Source of the DNA: Nissolia schottii
Lineage: Eukaryota > Streptophyta > Magnoliopsida > Fabales > Fabaceae
Length of the DNA: 64,000 bases
Direction of reading: 5' to 3'
Assembly (NCBI GenBank): GCA_003254905.1
Contig: QANU01014530.1
Span: 114,673-178,672 of the forward strand
Of this stretch, positions 44,201-55,835 are shown piece by piece; the stretch's first letter is position 1, and each line of letters opens with the position of its first letter. Made by a program: the position numbers and the translations under genes. The notes below the pieces were generated by a model. That model was not told the origin of the DNA and did not search any database. It saw only the letters and a list, made by a program, of their open reading frames with translations.

Positions 44201-47196
44201 CACCATTGTTTTACACAATTGAATTTGTTTGAGTCTCTAATTTGATTAATTGTATGGAAATAATAGGAGATGATCAAGGCATTCTGTTCTTTAGAATTTA
44301 AACCCCACTTGGCCAAATAAAGCCAAACCTTAATTAGGAACATCCTTTGTTACCCCATTTGAGCCTAACATGAGAAAATTTTTTGTTTCATAATCCCTGA
44401 GCCATAAAAAGAAAAACAATGACTTTCCTAAATTTCTAAATTAAGAGAGCATTCAAAATTGGATTATGTGCAAAAAAATCCAAGTCAGGGGGAGATAAGG
44501 GTGAGCCAAAGTGGAAGAAACAAAAGATAAAAAGAACAAGAAGCAAGCAAAAAAGAAACATTCTATCCCAAAACAAAAAGAAGAAAAAAGAAAAAAGGGA
44601 TAAGAAAAAGGAGAATAAGAGGGTAAAGAAACCGAGAAAAGAAAAGGTGACAACAAAAGGAGTTGGTTTTCAATGCTCTCTTAATTGGAAACTTTTGCAT
44701 ACCCAGAAAAACCAATTTTCTTTGTAGCCTAGCCACGTTACAACCCTTTTAAAGTCCTTTTGTGATCCTTGCATGACCATACTAATATATTGAATGGTGA
44801 GACAAGTAACAAATTTAAATTGTTGTGATTCAATGGTGATATTGAGTGAAAACACTCACCCCAAATTAGTCCATTGACCATTAAGCGATAAAGATAATTT
44901 CCTTGGTGGAAAAGACATTGGATAGAGTGATTTGTTTATGCTATTCAAGTAATTGTGCATTTGACTTGTTTAAAGTTATTCTAGGTTGTCTCACATGGTC
45001 TTAAGCTTAAACTGTCTGAAACTTTTCAATTCATTGCATTAACTGGTTGTTCATAAGCATTAATCTCTTGTAGAATAATTCTATTACCTCTTGTTTGAGG
45101 ACAAACAAGGTATTAAGTCAGGGGGAGTGATAAGTGCCCAATTTACACAATTTTCAATTCCTAAAATGGCACTTATTTGCATGTGTTTTAAAAGAATTAT
45201 CTAACTTAATTCCCCTCTTTTGTAGGATTTATAAATATATTTTAAAGATGGATGCAAGCATAATAATCAAGGAAAATCCCATAAAGAATGAAGCATAGAG
45301 CAAAGGGATAACAAGCAAGAAAAATATGGAAACCCGCTCTGCGCAGCAGTTAGTAAAAACGCGATAACTTGAGCTACAGATATCGGATTGAGGTGGTTCA
45401 AATTGCTACTTAAAGCTAAGAGAGAGATCTACAACTTTGTAGTTTTGACTGAGCTGAGCGCCGGCTGAGCGTCCGCTGAGCGCCCGCTGAGCGGCCCCAC
45501 CTAACATTCTGGCCGCCGGCCGCCTTTGAAGACTCAGCCGCCAGCCGCCATCACCTACCACCGCTCAGCGGCCTCACCAACCCGCTGAGCGGCCGAACCG
45601 TGGCCTATATATAGACATGCTGCCAAGCTTTGTAAAATCATCCCTTTCCCCCCTCAAGAATCCATTTCTTTCTCATTTTTCTTGTACTTCAAAGCATAGT
45701 TTAGTTTAGCAACAAAGAGGAGGCCTGTGAAGGAGCCGGGAGATCGAGGAAGCTTGGCGAACCGCTGTCATGATAGCGTGATAACGTGTCATGGTAAGCG
45801 TCCAAACCTTGCCTCTGAGATTCTCTTGTAAGATGGATTTGTAATCCTCTTTTTGTTGGGATTTTGATGATTGTTATAGCATGATTGTGTCCATGTAACT
45901 TTTGCATTATGAATTTATCAGTTTCTATGATTCGCTTGAATGATTTTATGCTTAATGCTTGCCTTTGTTTAGTACTTTGATTCTTGATTTGGGACTTATT
46001 TGTATGAACGAAAGTTATATTAATTAAGTCATAACCAAGTTAATGTCAATACTACTAAGCTTAACTAGATTCTAGACTTGAACGTTGTGAACGAAAGTTA
46101 CAATCATTAGAGTCGGATCTAAATCATTTCATCTAATCTTGTTGCCGTAACTGGAATAAAGGTTAGCCGTTTTAACATCTGGAATAACGCTGACGTACTT
46201 TGTTAAGCTTGTGTGCGAAAGTGACAGTTTAACAAAGGAAACCTGTGATCTTTTCATGCGCGAAAGCGATGAACAAGTTAAGAACTGGTGGCGGGCAATC
46301 AATGAAATGATGATTCTGTTGTCTTAAGTTAGTGGATGCATGAAACTATAATATGATTCAATTCCCAACAAGCTCTGGATCTACCTCTGATTTGTTGCCT
46401 ATTTATTTTTATGTTGTTTATTTTACATATTTAAATTATCAACAACTTTATTAAATCCTTCACTTTATTGTTTAATTAACTAAACTCAAGAACGGTATTT
46501 TTGCAACTCTCTGTGGATTCGACTATACCCGACTATACTGCAATTGGATTCCTCGTGAATCTGAAAGCCGTAAAGAAGGTATATATTTAATTTGAACGAC
46601 AAAAGCGCATAGAAGCTTTCGACGAGCTTGGCATGGTTGTGACAAAACCTAAGCTGTGTCAAGATCTGAGAAAGTGGTTAAACAGGCTTTCATCACGCGT
46701 CCTCGCTGAACTCCTCCTCCGGGTCCTCCTCTGGATCCTCCTTCTCTGGCTCTGACCCCTCTGGCTCGTACACCGGCTCCGGCTCATCCTCCTCGTCCTC
46801 CATGGCTACCAGAGGATACTCCTCCTCGGGTGAGGAAGGCACTGGTACATCTGGCGGGTCTCGAGGGCAGTAGGATGGGCCTGCCTCATGGCTGGGAGGA
46901 CGAGGTACGAACAGCTGGCAATAGTGTCGGGCCGTCCTCATCCGTGCCGTCTGCTGGTAAGCCTTGGGCGGTCGTAGCCTCACAGAAACTGGGTCGACCT
47001 CCACGTCCTTCTTGTACGGGATGGGCTCGCCGTCTGCAGAATTCTCTGGCTCGGGAAGTACCGGTGGCGCGACTCGACGAGGTGTGGGGCGATTCACTAC
47101 TAGCACTGACCAAAGCTCTGCCTCCTCCCCTGTCTCAGGGTCTACAGTCCTAAATCTGCTGCGCAAGATCCGCCTCTTCCTCGGCGGGGACGTCAT
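41212..47196 (-). CDS. LTR-borne ORF of B3 (170 codons), split near its end by D1
   Basis: Coding parts are 47196-46696 (167 codons) and, beyond D1, 41223-41212 (three codons and TGA), counting the CGCGT duplication once. The ATG used is the second in the leader; the first conserved ATG (47213) opens a 21-codon frame in another phase. The product has a basic N-terminus (PPRKRRILRSRFR), FRTVDPETG, DVEVDPVSVRLRPPKA, a Pro-rich middle and a strongly acidic C-terminus with more than 20 Glu/Asp. It aligns with the B2 ORF; differences over the core block are mostly synonymous (11 synonymous to 2 non-synonymous codons). No catalytic motif was seen; a nuclear, chromatin- or RNA-related role is speculation. 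D1 would replace only the last few residues. Confidence 0.65.
41229..42786 (+). repeat. 5' LTR of D1 (1558 bp)
   Basis: Starts TGATAAGTGCCCAATTTACA and ends AACAGGCTTTCATCA. TATA region TATATATAG at 41696-41704. CTGAGCGCC/CCGCTGAGCGG motifs fill 41570-41690, directly upstream of the TATA. Confidence 0.93.
42791..42808 (+). promoter_or_regulatory. primer binding site of D1 (tRNA-Asp type)
   Basis: TGGCGCCGTTGCCGGGGA four bases after the LTR. Confidence 0.9.
42809..45127 (+). other. non-coding internal region of D1
   Basis: Holds the post-gag block (43013-43052), the GGGAAATTCTGACCAC array (43477-43588), a purine-rich tract (44510-44650) and the polypurine tract 45118-45127. The same order occurs in D2, D4 and D5, so these parts probably include the packaging/replication signals (inference). 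Confidence 0.8.
45128..46695 (+). repeat. 3' LTR of D1 (1568 bp)
   Basis: Same ends as the 5' LTR; contains one extra GCTGAGCGCCC unit near 45478. Few substitutions against the 5' LTR. Confidence 0.93.
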
Positions 47197-47459
47197 CTAT
47201 CTCGCCTGAAGCCATAAGTGAGTGAGGGTGAGAACAGTGGTTCTCAGTGGTGAACTATAACTAGGGCTCTGGTTACTCAATTATGCTCCGGCCGTCCAAG
47301 AGACCTCTGGTGTTCATGCATCTAGACATCCTACCATTTATTTCTTGCCTAAGTTCCTGGGCGGCTTTATCTAGTTACTAGGTGACAGGGAACTAATCTT
47401 TCTTACTAAGTTCTCGTGCTTTCTATGCTCGACCGTTCTGACACTACTACTCATATCTG

Positions 47460-47670
47460 TATGCCCGGTGACCTTGCCCCATGCGTTCCTTATGAGCATG
47501 GTGACATGGTCGAGACATAACGACGCTTTCATCACATAGGTATGTATGCAAGTTGATCGTGTCCCATACGTTCCTTGTGAGCCTGGTGACGTGATCGAGC
47601 CCCATTCGTTCCTTGTGAGCTTGGTGACGTACACAATGCCTGCGTTCCTTATGAGCCTGCTCTTGTGCAC
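47460..47670 (-). repeat. B3 minisatellite 1
   Basis: Four units of CATGCGTTCCTTATGAGCAT/GGTGACATGGTCGAG type, irregularly spaced, between the GACAGGGAACTAATC box and the ORF-distal part of the LTR. Confidence 0.75.
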
Positions 47671-48009
47671 TATGCATGAACTTTAACAATTTAAGTATCT
47701 GGTACCATATACTTTCTTTTTCTTATGCATACCGGCTCACCTGGGTTAGCGTCTTCTCACTCATCATCTTTCATTATCATATGCACTTTATCTTTCTGTA
47801 CTGTTCTGGTTCTTACGTTCATCGTTATCTTCATTCATTAATCTTGGGCATAGCATAGTCTCTAGTGGTCTATCCTCATGATGCATGCACAACTAGATAT
47901 TCATAAACTTGTTCACTGCACCTTTCGGTGGCTCATAGTAAAAACACATGCCATTATAAACTTACTGCATAGACTTCTTCATGCTAAGTACTTGTTGGGA
48001 TATGGTGGA

Positions 48010-48860
48010 CCTCGGAAACCCTTCTTCGGAAACCACTCTCAGCGTCAGGGGACCTCCGCAGAACCCACTAGGTTACTCTATGGGATCTCTCAGCGTCAGG
48101 GGACTTACGCGGAACCCGCTTGGCACCGCTGCTGACGCTAGCCAGAACTGCAGGAACCCGCTTAGCCCGTCTAGGGTACCTCCGCGGAACCCTAACGATC
48201 ACAACTACTGGTACTCACTCGGTCTACTCTCCAGGGAGTCACTCATCACTCCGGGGAATCTACGCGAAACCCTCTCAATACCACTCCTAGTTCCTACTCA
48301 ACACTCTTCACATAACCTTCTCGGCTCTCTAGGGATCCTCCACGGACCCACTCAACACCATTTCTGGTGCTTACCAAACACCCTTCATGTAACCCTCAGT
48401 TTTCCAGGGATCCTCTGCGGAACCCTCTCAACACCATCTCTGGTGTCCACTCAGCAACTCTAAGCAACCTAATCAACTCTTGGGGGATCCTTCGCGGAAC
48501 CCTCTTAACACTATTTCTGGTGCCCACTCAGTAACTCCATGTAACCTTCCCAACACTTTAGGGATCCTCCGCGGAACCCTCTCAGTACTACCTAGGGTAT
48601 CCACTCAGGCACTTCGGAACAACCATTCAACACTCCGGGGTACCTACGCGAAACCCAACTCCGAACTACCTAAGAACCCACTCAGCCACTCTAGGGTCCC
48701 TCCGCGAAACCCTACTCCAGCACCACTTCGGGTGTTCACTCGGCACACCCTCCTGGGGACTACTCAGCCACTCCAGGGGTCCTCCGTGGAACCCCTTCGG
48801 TCACCACTACTGACCCGCTCTTCAACTCTAGACTCTTCTTAGTACTCCTTCCGCGGAAAA
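48010..48860 (-). repeat. B3 minisatellite 2 (CCTCCGCGGAACCC units)
   Basis: About ten irregular units (roughly 60-100 bp) with GGGATCCTCCGCGGAACCCT and CACCATTTCTGGTGCCCACT. The CCGCGG core is palindromic. Long open frames here are repeat-derived. Confidence 0.8.
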
Positions 48861-50022
48861 CTCGGCATCTAGCTCCTGGCTTATTTTCTCTCATTCTCTT
48901 ACACTTATCCCATGTTCACACCACATATTCCAACAGTACTCGAGCAACAACAGGACGTTCAAGAATCATGAAACAACATAAATAGATTCAACATGCACAG
49001 TAATATTTGTACTCATGGCATTTTTAAATCTTTCTCACTCAAAACACACACACATAAAACATGCAATAAACATCCCATAGACAAGGGTGATGATACTACC
49101 CACTTGTAGAAAACTTGGTGGTGGTGGTGAGGGGAGTTTTGAGTGGAGTCCAACAAGCCTTGTTGCCTTCCAAAGCTTGAGCTCCTCCTTTTCTCCAAGA
49201 TGAAGATCCTTCAGCAAGTTGAAGGATGAATGAGGTTGTTCCTCTTGACTTTAGGAGGAAGGAAATGCAACTAAAGTGAAGAGACTTGAGGGCTGTGATT
49301 TTCGGTTTTGTGGGGAGTGGAAGGAGAAGGAAATGTGCTTGAACTCTTGAAGGTTTGGTGGTGTGTTTGAAGAATGAGAGAAAAGCAAATGTCTCTTGGG
49401 GCTTTGGGGGGAAGCTCTCAGTTTTGAAGGCTGATGGTGAGGGAGATTACTTGGTTGTTTGGGTTTAATAAATGTGGTGAATAGTGGGAGGTATGGGCAT
49501 AGGCATGGTGCATGATGTGATTAGGCTTTGAAGTGTAATACAAGAAATGGAGGTGTAAGAGGGGAAGCATGATTTAGGGAAAATTTTTGGGCAAAAATCC
49601 CAGCTCTAGCCGTGCAGCCCCTTCAGCTCTAGCTGCTGAAATTTCATTTTCTTCCGGTTCCGGTTCGCTCGTGTTTTATCACTCCCAGTGTCGGTACGTC
49701 GCGCACGGTTGTCCGAAAAATATTCCGTTTATACCGTCGGGATCCTCTAATCCTTCCCTACTTAAGAATATTAATATTTAAGGATGTTTTGTGAATTTTT
49801 CTCCGGAAGAGTATTTTCCCAGACGCCCTTTTTCGCGTTAGAAAATTCTTTCGACGAGCAGCGGCCGTTCGGTTGCTGGCCGGACTTTCTATCGCGACAC
49901 ATCTTATTTCCTAGGAATATTCTATTTGATAATTTCCCATTTTAATTCTCTAATCATGATTAGAAAATTAATTTAATAATTATGTGTATGATTATTTTTC
50001 TAAGAAAAATCGGGATGTTACA
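48861..50022 (-). other. B3 promoter-proximal LTR part
   Basis: No coding region. Carries the CGTCGCGCACGG and AATATTCCG boxes (about 49695-49730) and CTCCGGAAGAGTATT, homologous to the start of B1, B2 and C. No clear TATAAATA was found; the best candidate is near 49470. Confidence 0.6.
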
Positions 50023-50027
50023 TCGAT

Positions 50028-52822
50028 GCTCATGAACAATTAGTTATTGCAATGAATTGAAATATTTCAGACAGTTCAAGCTTGAGACCTGTGAGACAAC
50101 ATAGAGTAACCTTAACATAATCAAATGCATAAGTACTTAAATGCTATAACAAATCACACTATCCAATGTCTTGTCCATCAAGGAAATTATCTTTATCGCA
50201 CAATGGTCAGTGGACCAGTTTAAGGTGAGTGTTTCGCTCATTGTCACCATTGAATCATAACAATTCAAATTTGTTACCTGCCTCACGATTTAATGCAATA
50301 GTATGATCATGCAATGATCACAGAAGGACTTTTAAGGGTTGTAATGGGGCCAGGCTACAAGGAAAATTGGTTTTTCTGGATATGCAAAAATTTCCAATTA
50401 AGAGAGCATTGAAACCCAACTCCTTGTTATCACCTGTTCTTCCTTAACAATCTTTTTTTTTTCTCTTTTTCTTTCTTAACCCTTTTCTCCTGAATTTCTT
50501 TTTTCCAATTCCTTTTCTTTTTCATTTCTTCTTTTGTAATTGAGATAAAGATTATACCTTTTTCTTTTCTTCTGTTCTTTTGCAATGTGTCCATTCCCAC
50601 TATTGTTTATCTTTATCTCCCCCTGACTTGGATTTTTGCACATAATCCAATTTGAATACACTCTTAATTCCAGATTTTAAGGAAGATCATTGTTTTTCTT
50701 TTTAAGGTTCAGGGATTATGAAACAAGAAATTTCACATGTTAGGCTCAAAGGGGTAGCAAAGGATATTCCTAATTATGGTAGGCTTTATTTGGCCGAGTG
50801 GGTTAAATTCTAATGAACAGAATGCCTTGATCATTTCCTATTATGTCCATACAATTATCAAAATTAGAGACTCAAACAAATTTACTTGTGCAAAACCAAT
50901 GGTGATTCTCTCTTTTTCTCGCTTAGTGTTTAGGCTCACTCCCTCACTTGGTTAGGTTTAAATTCCTTGATTCCAAAACACCTTCAAGGTTATGTTTAGG
51001 CAAACAAATAGAAATGCATATTAACATGTTTATGGTGTCTATGCATGTACTCACAAAGGTCTATTATGGATATTGAAACAATTCAATTCATATTGTTTTT
51101 GTTCATGCATCAGTCTCAAGTAAAATAAACTAATACTCAGTATTGTTTTCAAACAAACAAGTATTATGCACAATTATCATAACTAAGCAAATAAATTAAG
51201 GTGCTAGAAAATTAGAAATGCTCCCTATTTATGGTGAATGAGTTTCCTTGATGTAGCCTCCTTGCAGTTTAGGCTACTATTGCTTCAATGTGTTGAAGAG
51301 ATAGAGGCTCATCTTCTCCAAGAATCATGCTCTTCTTCCACTTTAATTGTCTGGAAATGATTCTCTTTTTATACAATGCTTTGGAAAAGTTTTCTTCTTG
51401 CCTTGTGGCCTGCAAAACAATAAGAAACTTCCTTTCCCAAGGACTAACATAGCAAACATTAGAGAATCATATGATCAAACTCAAGAGATAATGTTTTTAT
51501 TTTGAATCCTTTGCAGACAGAATTTCCTGCAACAACGGACAGAATTTCCCGCTTAAGTGGTCAGAAGTTCCCACTATTGTGGTCAGAAATTCCCACAATG
51601 TTTTGGATTCACGATAAAACATTGGTTCTTTGCAATTTCTCAGCTTTAATCATAAGGTGCTTAGAAAGATTCTATTCTTTAAACTTTTCCATTTCTGAAC
51701 CAGCTAAGAATCTTATTTTCAAATTATTTGCACCTTTCTCAAACAGTTATAAAGGGTTTAAAATCAATCATTAGGTTTAAAATCAAAGTGCTTCAAGTTT
51801 AGCGTTGGTAAAAAAGATTAGCACTTTCGAATTTAAAACCCAATTACAAGATTTAGATAACCTTCAATTCTTTTTCACCATGTTTCATAAAGACATATTC
51901 TAACACCTTAAAATTAATAAACTACTAAAATAATAAAAACTCACAAACACTGGGTTGCCTCCCAGGAAGCGCTTGTTTTATGTCGTTAGCTCGACGCCTG
52001 TTTCGTTTCAGTTCTCTTCTTCATTATCAGGCTTCTTCCCTCGACAAGAGTCCCTTGGGTTTAGCTCCGTGTTGGCCGTGAATCTACTTTTCTTCAAATC
52101 CACCATATCAATGGCCAGCTGTCTGAGTTGTAGTTCCAAACTCCTAATAGTGGCTTCATTGTTCTTTTGATTGATCATTGTTTGTTGCATAAACTGATTC
52201 AACGTCTCCTCTAATTTGGAGTTTGGATACACCGGAGGCTGATTTTGATATGGGCAGGGTTGTTGATATGGCTGTTGCGGAGCTTTGTTAAATAAAGGTT
52301 CGGCCTCTTGCCTCCATGACTGAAAGTTTGGCCCTCTTTGGAAATTATTTTGATAGGGCGGCCTTTGCTGGTTGTCAAGGAAGTGAACCTCTTCTTCCCT
52401 GAAATGACAAGCACTAGGCGGGTAATCACCATTACAAATTTCACATTGAAATACCTACTGCCTTTTTGCATCGCGAGCCTCTCTGAGTTGTTTTGGCAGC
52501 TCGTTTAGGGCCTTCTTCACCTCGTTAATTTGTTGTTGGAGTTGCTTGTTTTGAGCGAGTATTGCATCGTTTGTTCCTAGTTCAAGCATGCCTCCTCTTT
52601 TGGGTCCTCTGTGGTATTGGCCTTGTTGGTCCATCAAGGCCATGGAATCAATGATAGAGATACCTTCTTTGGGTGTTTTGGACATTAATTGTCCACCAGC
52701 TGCAACGTCAAGCATAAGTTTGCGCTGTTGTTGGAGTCCGTTTCTGAAGATATGAATTTGTGTTCGTGCATCAAACTCATGATTGGGGCATTTCCTCAGC
52801 ATGGATTTATACCTCTCCCAGG
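50028..52822 (-). mobile_element. D5 internal region, continued (with C-terminal part of gag)
   Basis: Resumes after B3 and is homologous to D4 34355-37220. It is cut at 52823 by A3 inside gag; CCAGG (52818-52822) would be the target duplication. The 5' half of gag, primer site and 5' LTR lie right of the window. Confidence 0.88.
52008..52822 (-). pseudogene. D5 gag, C-terminal part, frameshifted and split by A3
   Basis: Begins (element sense) at the TrpGluArgTyrLysSer of the gag core, just after the A3 junction. It continues with HIFRNGLQQQRKLMLD, MSKTPKEGISIIDSMALMDQ and MLELGTNDAILAQNKQLQQQ, then shifts frame before the knuckle CEICNGDYPPSAC. The C-terminal LELQLRQLAIDMVDLKK segment is 52232-52008. 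Homologous to D4 and D2 gag. Broken by an insertion and at least two frameshifts. Confidence 0.85.
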
Positions 52823-53370
52823 TGTAACATCCTGTGCTTCTACAAGTAGGTAAATTATCCGTTGGCAGCCGAGAACGGCCGGGAAACACCGTGGAAGCGA
52901 GGGAAGCAGAGTTAAACCTCCGAAACCCTGGAAATTTGGAGAAACGGACTAGGTTTAGTTGCTTTATAAGTTTCGGGAGTCGCCGGACGAGTTTCAACTC
53001 GAACGAAAATTTCCCAGATACTGAAAAACACCCGTAGAATTTTTCGGCTCGGCAAAAGAGTACCTGGTCCTTGAGGAAATTATTCCGGACTGAAGGGAAA
53101 AATAAATGGGTTGCAACGGTATGTCCGGAATATTTTTAGAGCAACTGGGGGTAGGGTTTTTCGGACAAAACGCGATCAAATAAAAATGAAGCTAGGCAAG
53201 GAGAATTAACTTTTGAAGGAAGTTAAGTAATAAATAAATAAATAAATAATAATATAATAATAATAATAAAAGAAAGCCGAAGCTCTGCTTCAGTAAAACA
53301 TAAAGAGAGAAAAGAAAATTAAAAAGAAAAGGAAAATAACTTTGTACTGTGCGCGGTTATTTATAACTTC

Positions 53371-53389
53371 GTAACTTCTCAGAAGTTAC
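53371..53389. repeat. 19-bp perfect palindrome in A3
   Basis: GTAACTTCT-C-AGAAGTTAC, just after TTATTTATAAC (probable weak TATA). A4 has the same palindrome at 56819-56837. Possible binding site or hairpin at the transcription start. Confidence 0.85.
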
Positions 53390-54817
53390 ATTTCATTGGC
53401 AACCGAGGGTTTCGTTCCGACACATCTAGAGCTCGTGCCAGAGTCTCCAAAAATTAGCTGGAGCACGCCATCGTGAAGAGGACAATCTCCCCTTCAGAGT
53501 CACCGAATCGGAATCTCGATCGGAGGTGGGTAATCCTAACCCCACTGTCTATGTGGATTAATTATTAACTGTATATGTGTTTATTTGTGTATCTGACTGT
53601 AGATTTGTTAAGTAGTATTTTACGGGGATATTGGTTTAAAAGGGTTTTGGAAAATATTGCAAAATGAAACGCATAACTGTACTACTTGGAACCCTAGGAA
53701 CAGTGGAAAAATGAGAACTGGAGTCTCGGGAGGCAATTTTTGTAGTCTTCATTCGAATACTACAGGAATTCAGTCAAATGAAAGCCCAAATTGAGCTTTC
53801 CTTCGAATGAGTTCCTCAACAGTCGAATGAGGGCGATTTTTTAGGAATTCAATCGAATGAATCCCCTCGTATTCGAATGAAAGGATGCCGAGGGAATTCA
53901 GTCGAATGAAAGCCTATTCCAATCGAATGAAAGAACTCCGAGGGATTTCATTCGAATACCACAGCAAGCATTCAAATGAAACCTGGCAGAGTTGGGAGTT
54001 TAGTGTTTCTAAGGGATCCAATGAGTAAGGTTAGGCCATATTATGTATTTGAGCATGCATCATGAGGATGGGATGTCACCTAGGAGTTAGGACAACCCTA
54101 GAACACTAGAGGTCAATGACTTAATGTTCAAGAAAGCATAATCGAACTTAGGGAAACACGTATATAGTTATATGCTAGGAAAGCCCTCTCTTGGCAAAGT
54201 CTTACAGACAGGCCCCTCACCAGTTCACAAATGAATTGGTCGATGTGTTACCTTGCCTGTCCTTACGAGTTTGGATTAGATAATGAATCAGTCGCCCAAG
54301 GGTGGATTGATTTGAAGAGGTTAATGACACTGGAAGGTAGAGTGCAACACCCTAGCTAGTTGGCCTATGCTTAAGTCATAGGTTTCCCTGGCTAGGTAGT
54401 TGAATGCTGGGCTGTGAACTATTACCGTTCTAGTCTATCAGTTAAAATTAGGGTTACTGAAAATACAGGCAAGTTTGAACTTTCTTTGTAAATACATGTA
54501 CATAAAAGTATTGAGCCTTGCGAGTAATACAGCGAATAATGACATAACTAAAAGATAAGAGAGTGCGAGTACATACCTGCAAGGTGGAGCTTTATTGGCG
54601 GAAGATGCACATAGGGGCCCGAATATACACAACACGCCGTTTCATTATATGACATAAGTTTTATACAAAATACTGTTCAGGTAGATCAAAATATCCAGAC
54701 AACAATGACAAACTGTACAAACGGGATAACTAAAAGCAACTACGTACACGAGCGGCACTACTCGTTTCATGTACAGAATAAACTCTAACTCTGTACTCAG
54801 GTCCGGCTGGCCTCCAC

Positions 54818-55303
54818 CTACTCGGAGTCTCCTAGACGCTCCAGAGGCTCCTCCTCCTCACTGCTGCTCAAATCTGCCACTGCCGAGAATCTGCGTGGGG
54901 CAAAGCGCTGTGGTCGGGTGGTCAGTATCCTCTTCCGTGCAGTGGTCCGGCGACCTCGAGCTCGAACTGGCGGGGTGTACGTACCTGGATCAGTAGCTGG
55001 CGTCGGGGCTGGCGTAGGTGTCTGCTCCGGCTCTGAAGGAGGCATCTCCTCATCGCCGTTGAAGTGAATCGGATCCCTGCTACTGCTCCCCGGATGCTCA
55101 TCCACCCAGATAGGGTTCAGCGGCGACATGCCTGGGGCTCCAAGCCTCTGCCTGGGAGGATAATCAGGCTCGTCAGGTAGGCGTGCGGGCACGTAAGTGC
55201 TCGTCTCCAAAAGGGTATCGGTGGGTAGTTGCGCATACGGGTGCGCGTGAATAGCCAAACATCCTTGGTCGGTGGCGACGTTATGGCTGCAAGCTGGATC
55301 CAT
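54818..55303 (-). CDS. LTR-borne 161-codon ORF of A4
   Basis: ATGGATCCAGC in the conserved TTCTCACCCCCATTCGATT context; intact to its stop. Product: N-terminal MDPACSHNVATDQG, a Pro-rich middle (RLPDEPDYPPRQRLG, SPLNPIWVDEHPGSSSRD), PSEPEQTPTPAPTPA, a basic stretch (RARGRRTTARKRI) and an acidic tail (SSSEEEEPLERLGDSE). The related frame in A3 differs by about 12 synonymous and 8 amino-acid-changing codons over some 50 aligned codons, fewer replacements than expected without constraint. No known domain was recognised. The basic-then-acidic composition recalls the B3 ORF, with the order of blocks different. Confidence 0.6.
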   Translation of the reverse strand: MDPACSHNVATDQGCLAIHAHPYAQLPTDTLLETSTYVPARLPDEPDYPPRQRLGAPGMSPLNPIWVDEHPGSSSRDPIHFNGDEEMPPSEPEQTPTPAPTPATDPGTYTPPVRARGRRTTARKRILTTRPQRFAPRRFSAVADLSSSEEEEPLERLGDSE

Positions 55304-55687
55304 AATCGAATGGGGGTGAGAACTCTAAGTCCTCAGTGGGTTCCCATGGCTGCTTATGGTTCATTTACTCGAGTATCCTCCAGGCCGTTCAGGGAGTTCT
55401 AAGTGATCATGCATACTCAAATCCTACTGCTTATTATCTTGGCCTAGGGTCCTGAACAGCTTTATCTAAAATTATCTAGGTGATAGGGGAACTAGTCTTT
55501 CTTACTAAGTCTGCGTGCTTATGAATCCTACAATTCAGTTATAATTAGGCTACTCTTCTCGGGTCGTTCCCTTGACGTTACATATTACACAAACAACCAT
55601 AAATGAATATTAATGCACATACAAGCATTCACCAAATCACATATATATAATTACATATTGTATGGGGCCATTGGGGATCTCTTACGT

Positions 55688-55835
55688 GTATCGGCTTGCC
55701 GCGTTAGCGTCCCACTTCTCCGCTTTGGCACATACCGGCTTGCTGGGTTAGTGCATCTTTTCTTTAGGCGTTCCGGGTTGTCGGATTAGCTCTCTATCTC
55801 CTTACGCATACCAGCTTGCCGGCTTAGAGCTTTTA
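55688..55835 (-). repeat. A4 minisatellite
   Basis: Four units ATACCGGCTTGCTGGGTTAG-like (reverse of CTAACCCGGCAAGCCGGTAT). Confidence 0.85.

Larger units (their letters stand above)
41229..46695 (+). mobile_element. D1: complete Athila-like element without gag or pol, in the B3 ORF
   Basis: Perfect target duplication CGCGT at 41224-41228 and 46696-46700. LTRs are 41229-42786 and 45128-46695; the internal region is 2341 bp. Primer site TGGCGCCGTTGCCGGGGA follows the 5' LTR and CAGGGGGAG precedes the 3' LTR. The gag region of D2/D4 is gone; only the post-gag block and the conserved non-coding region remain. It has no protein-coding frame yet has nearly identical LTRs, so it moved using proteins in trans. 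Confidence 0.94.
40760..50022 (-). mobile_element. B3: solo long LTR in D5, split by D1
   Basis: Plus-strand ends TGTAACACCCTAGGTTAGC and AAAATCGGGATGTTACA. The flanks CCGAT (40755-40759) and TCGAT (50023-50027) are a 5-bp target duplication with one C/T difference. Its own length is about 3.8 kb (40760-41228 plus 46701-50022). No internal region exists. It has the conserved boxes, a 170-codon ORF and two minisatellites. Confidence 0.9.

Noticed and set aside
44453-44656. Hydrophobic, Phe/Leu-rich antisense frames in D internal regions (also 34673-34954 and 62825-63091)
   Set aside because: Complement of the purine-rich AAAGAAG tract, so Phe, Leu and Ser are expected. Similarity between copies follows from common ancestry, and frames start and end at different points. 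An envelope-like gene was considered and not supported.
46693-47196. Reading the B3 ORF as a captured host gene
   Set aside because: Its homologue sits at the same LTR position in B2, and the surrounding boxes are shared with all long LTRs, so it belongs to the element. Older capture from a host gene remains possible.
47981-48842. 160- and 120-codon frames in B3
   Set aside because: Arise from the CCTCCGCGGAACCC minisatellite, run antisense to the LTR, and show no start context or homology.
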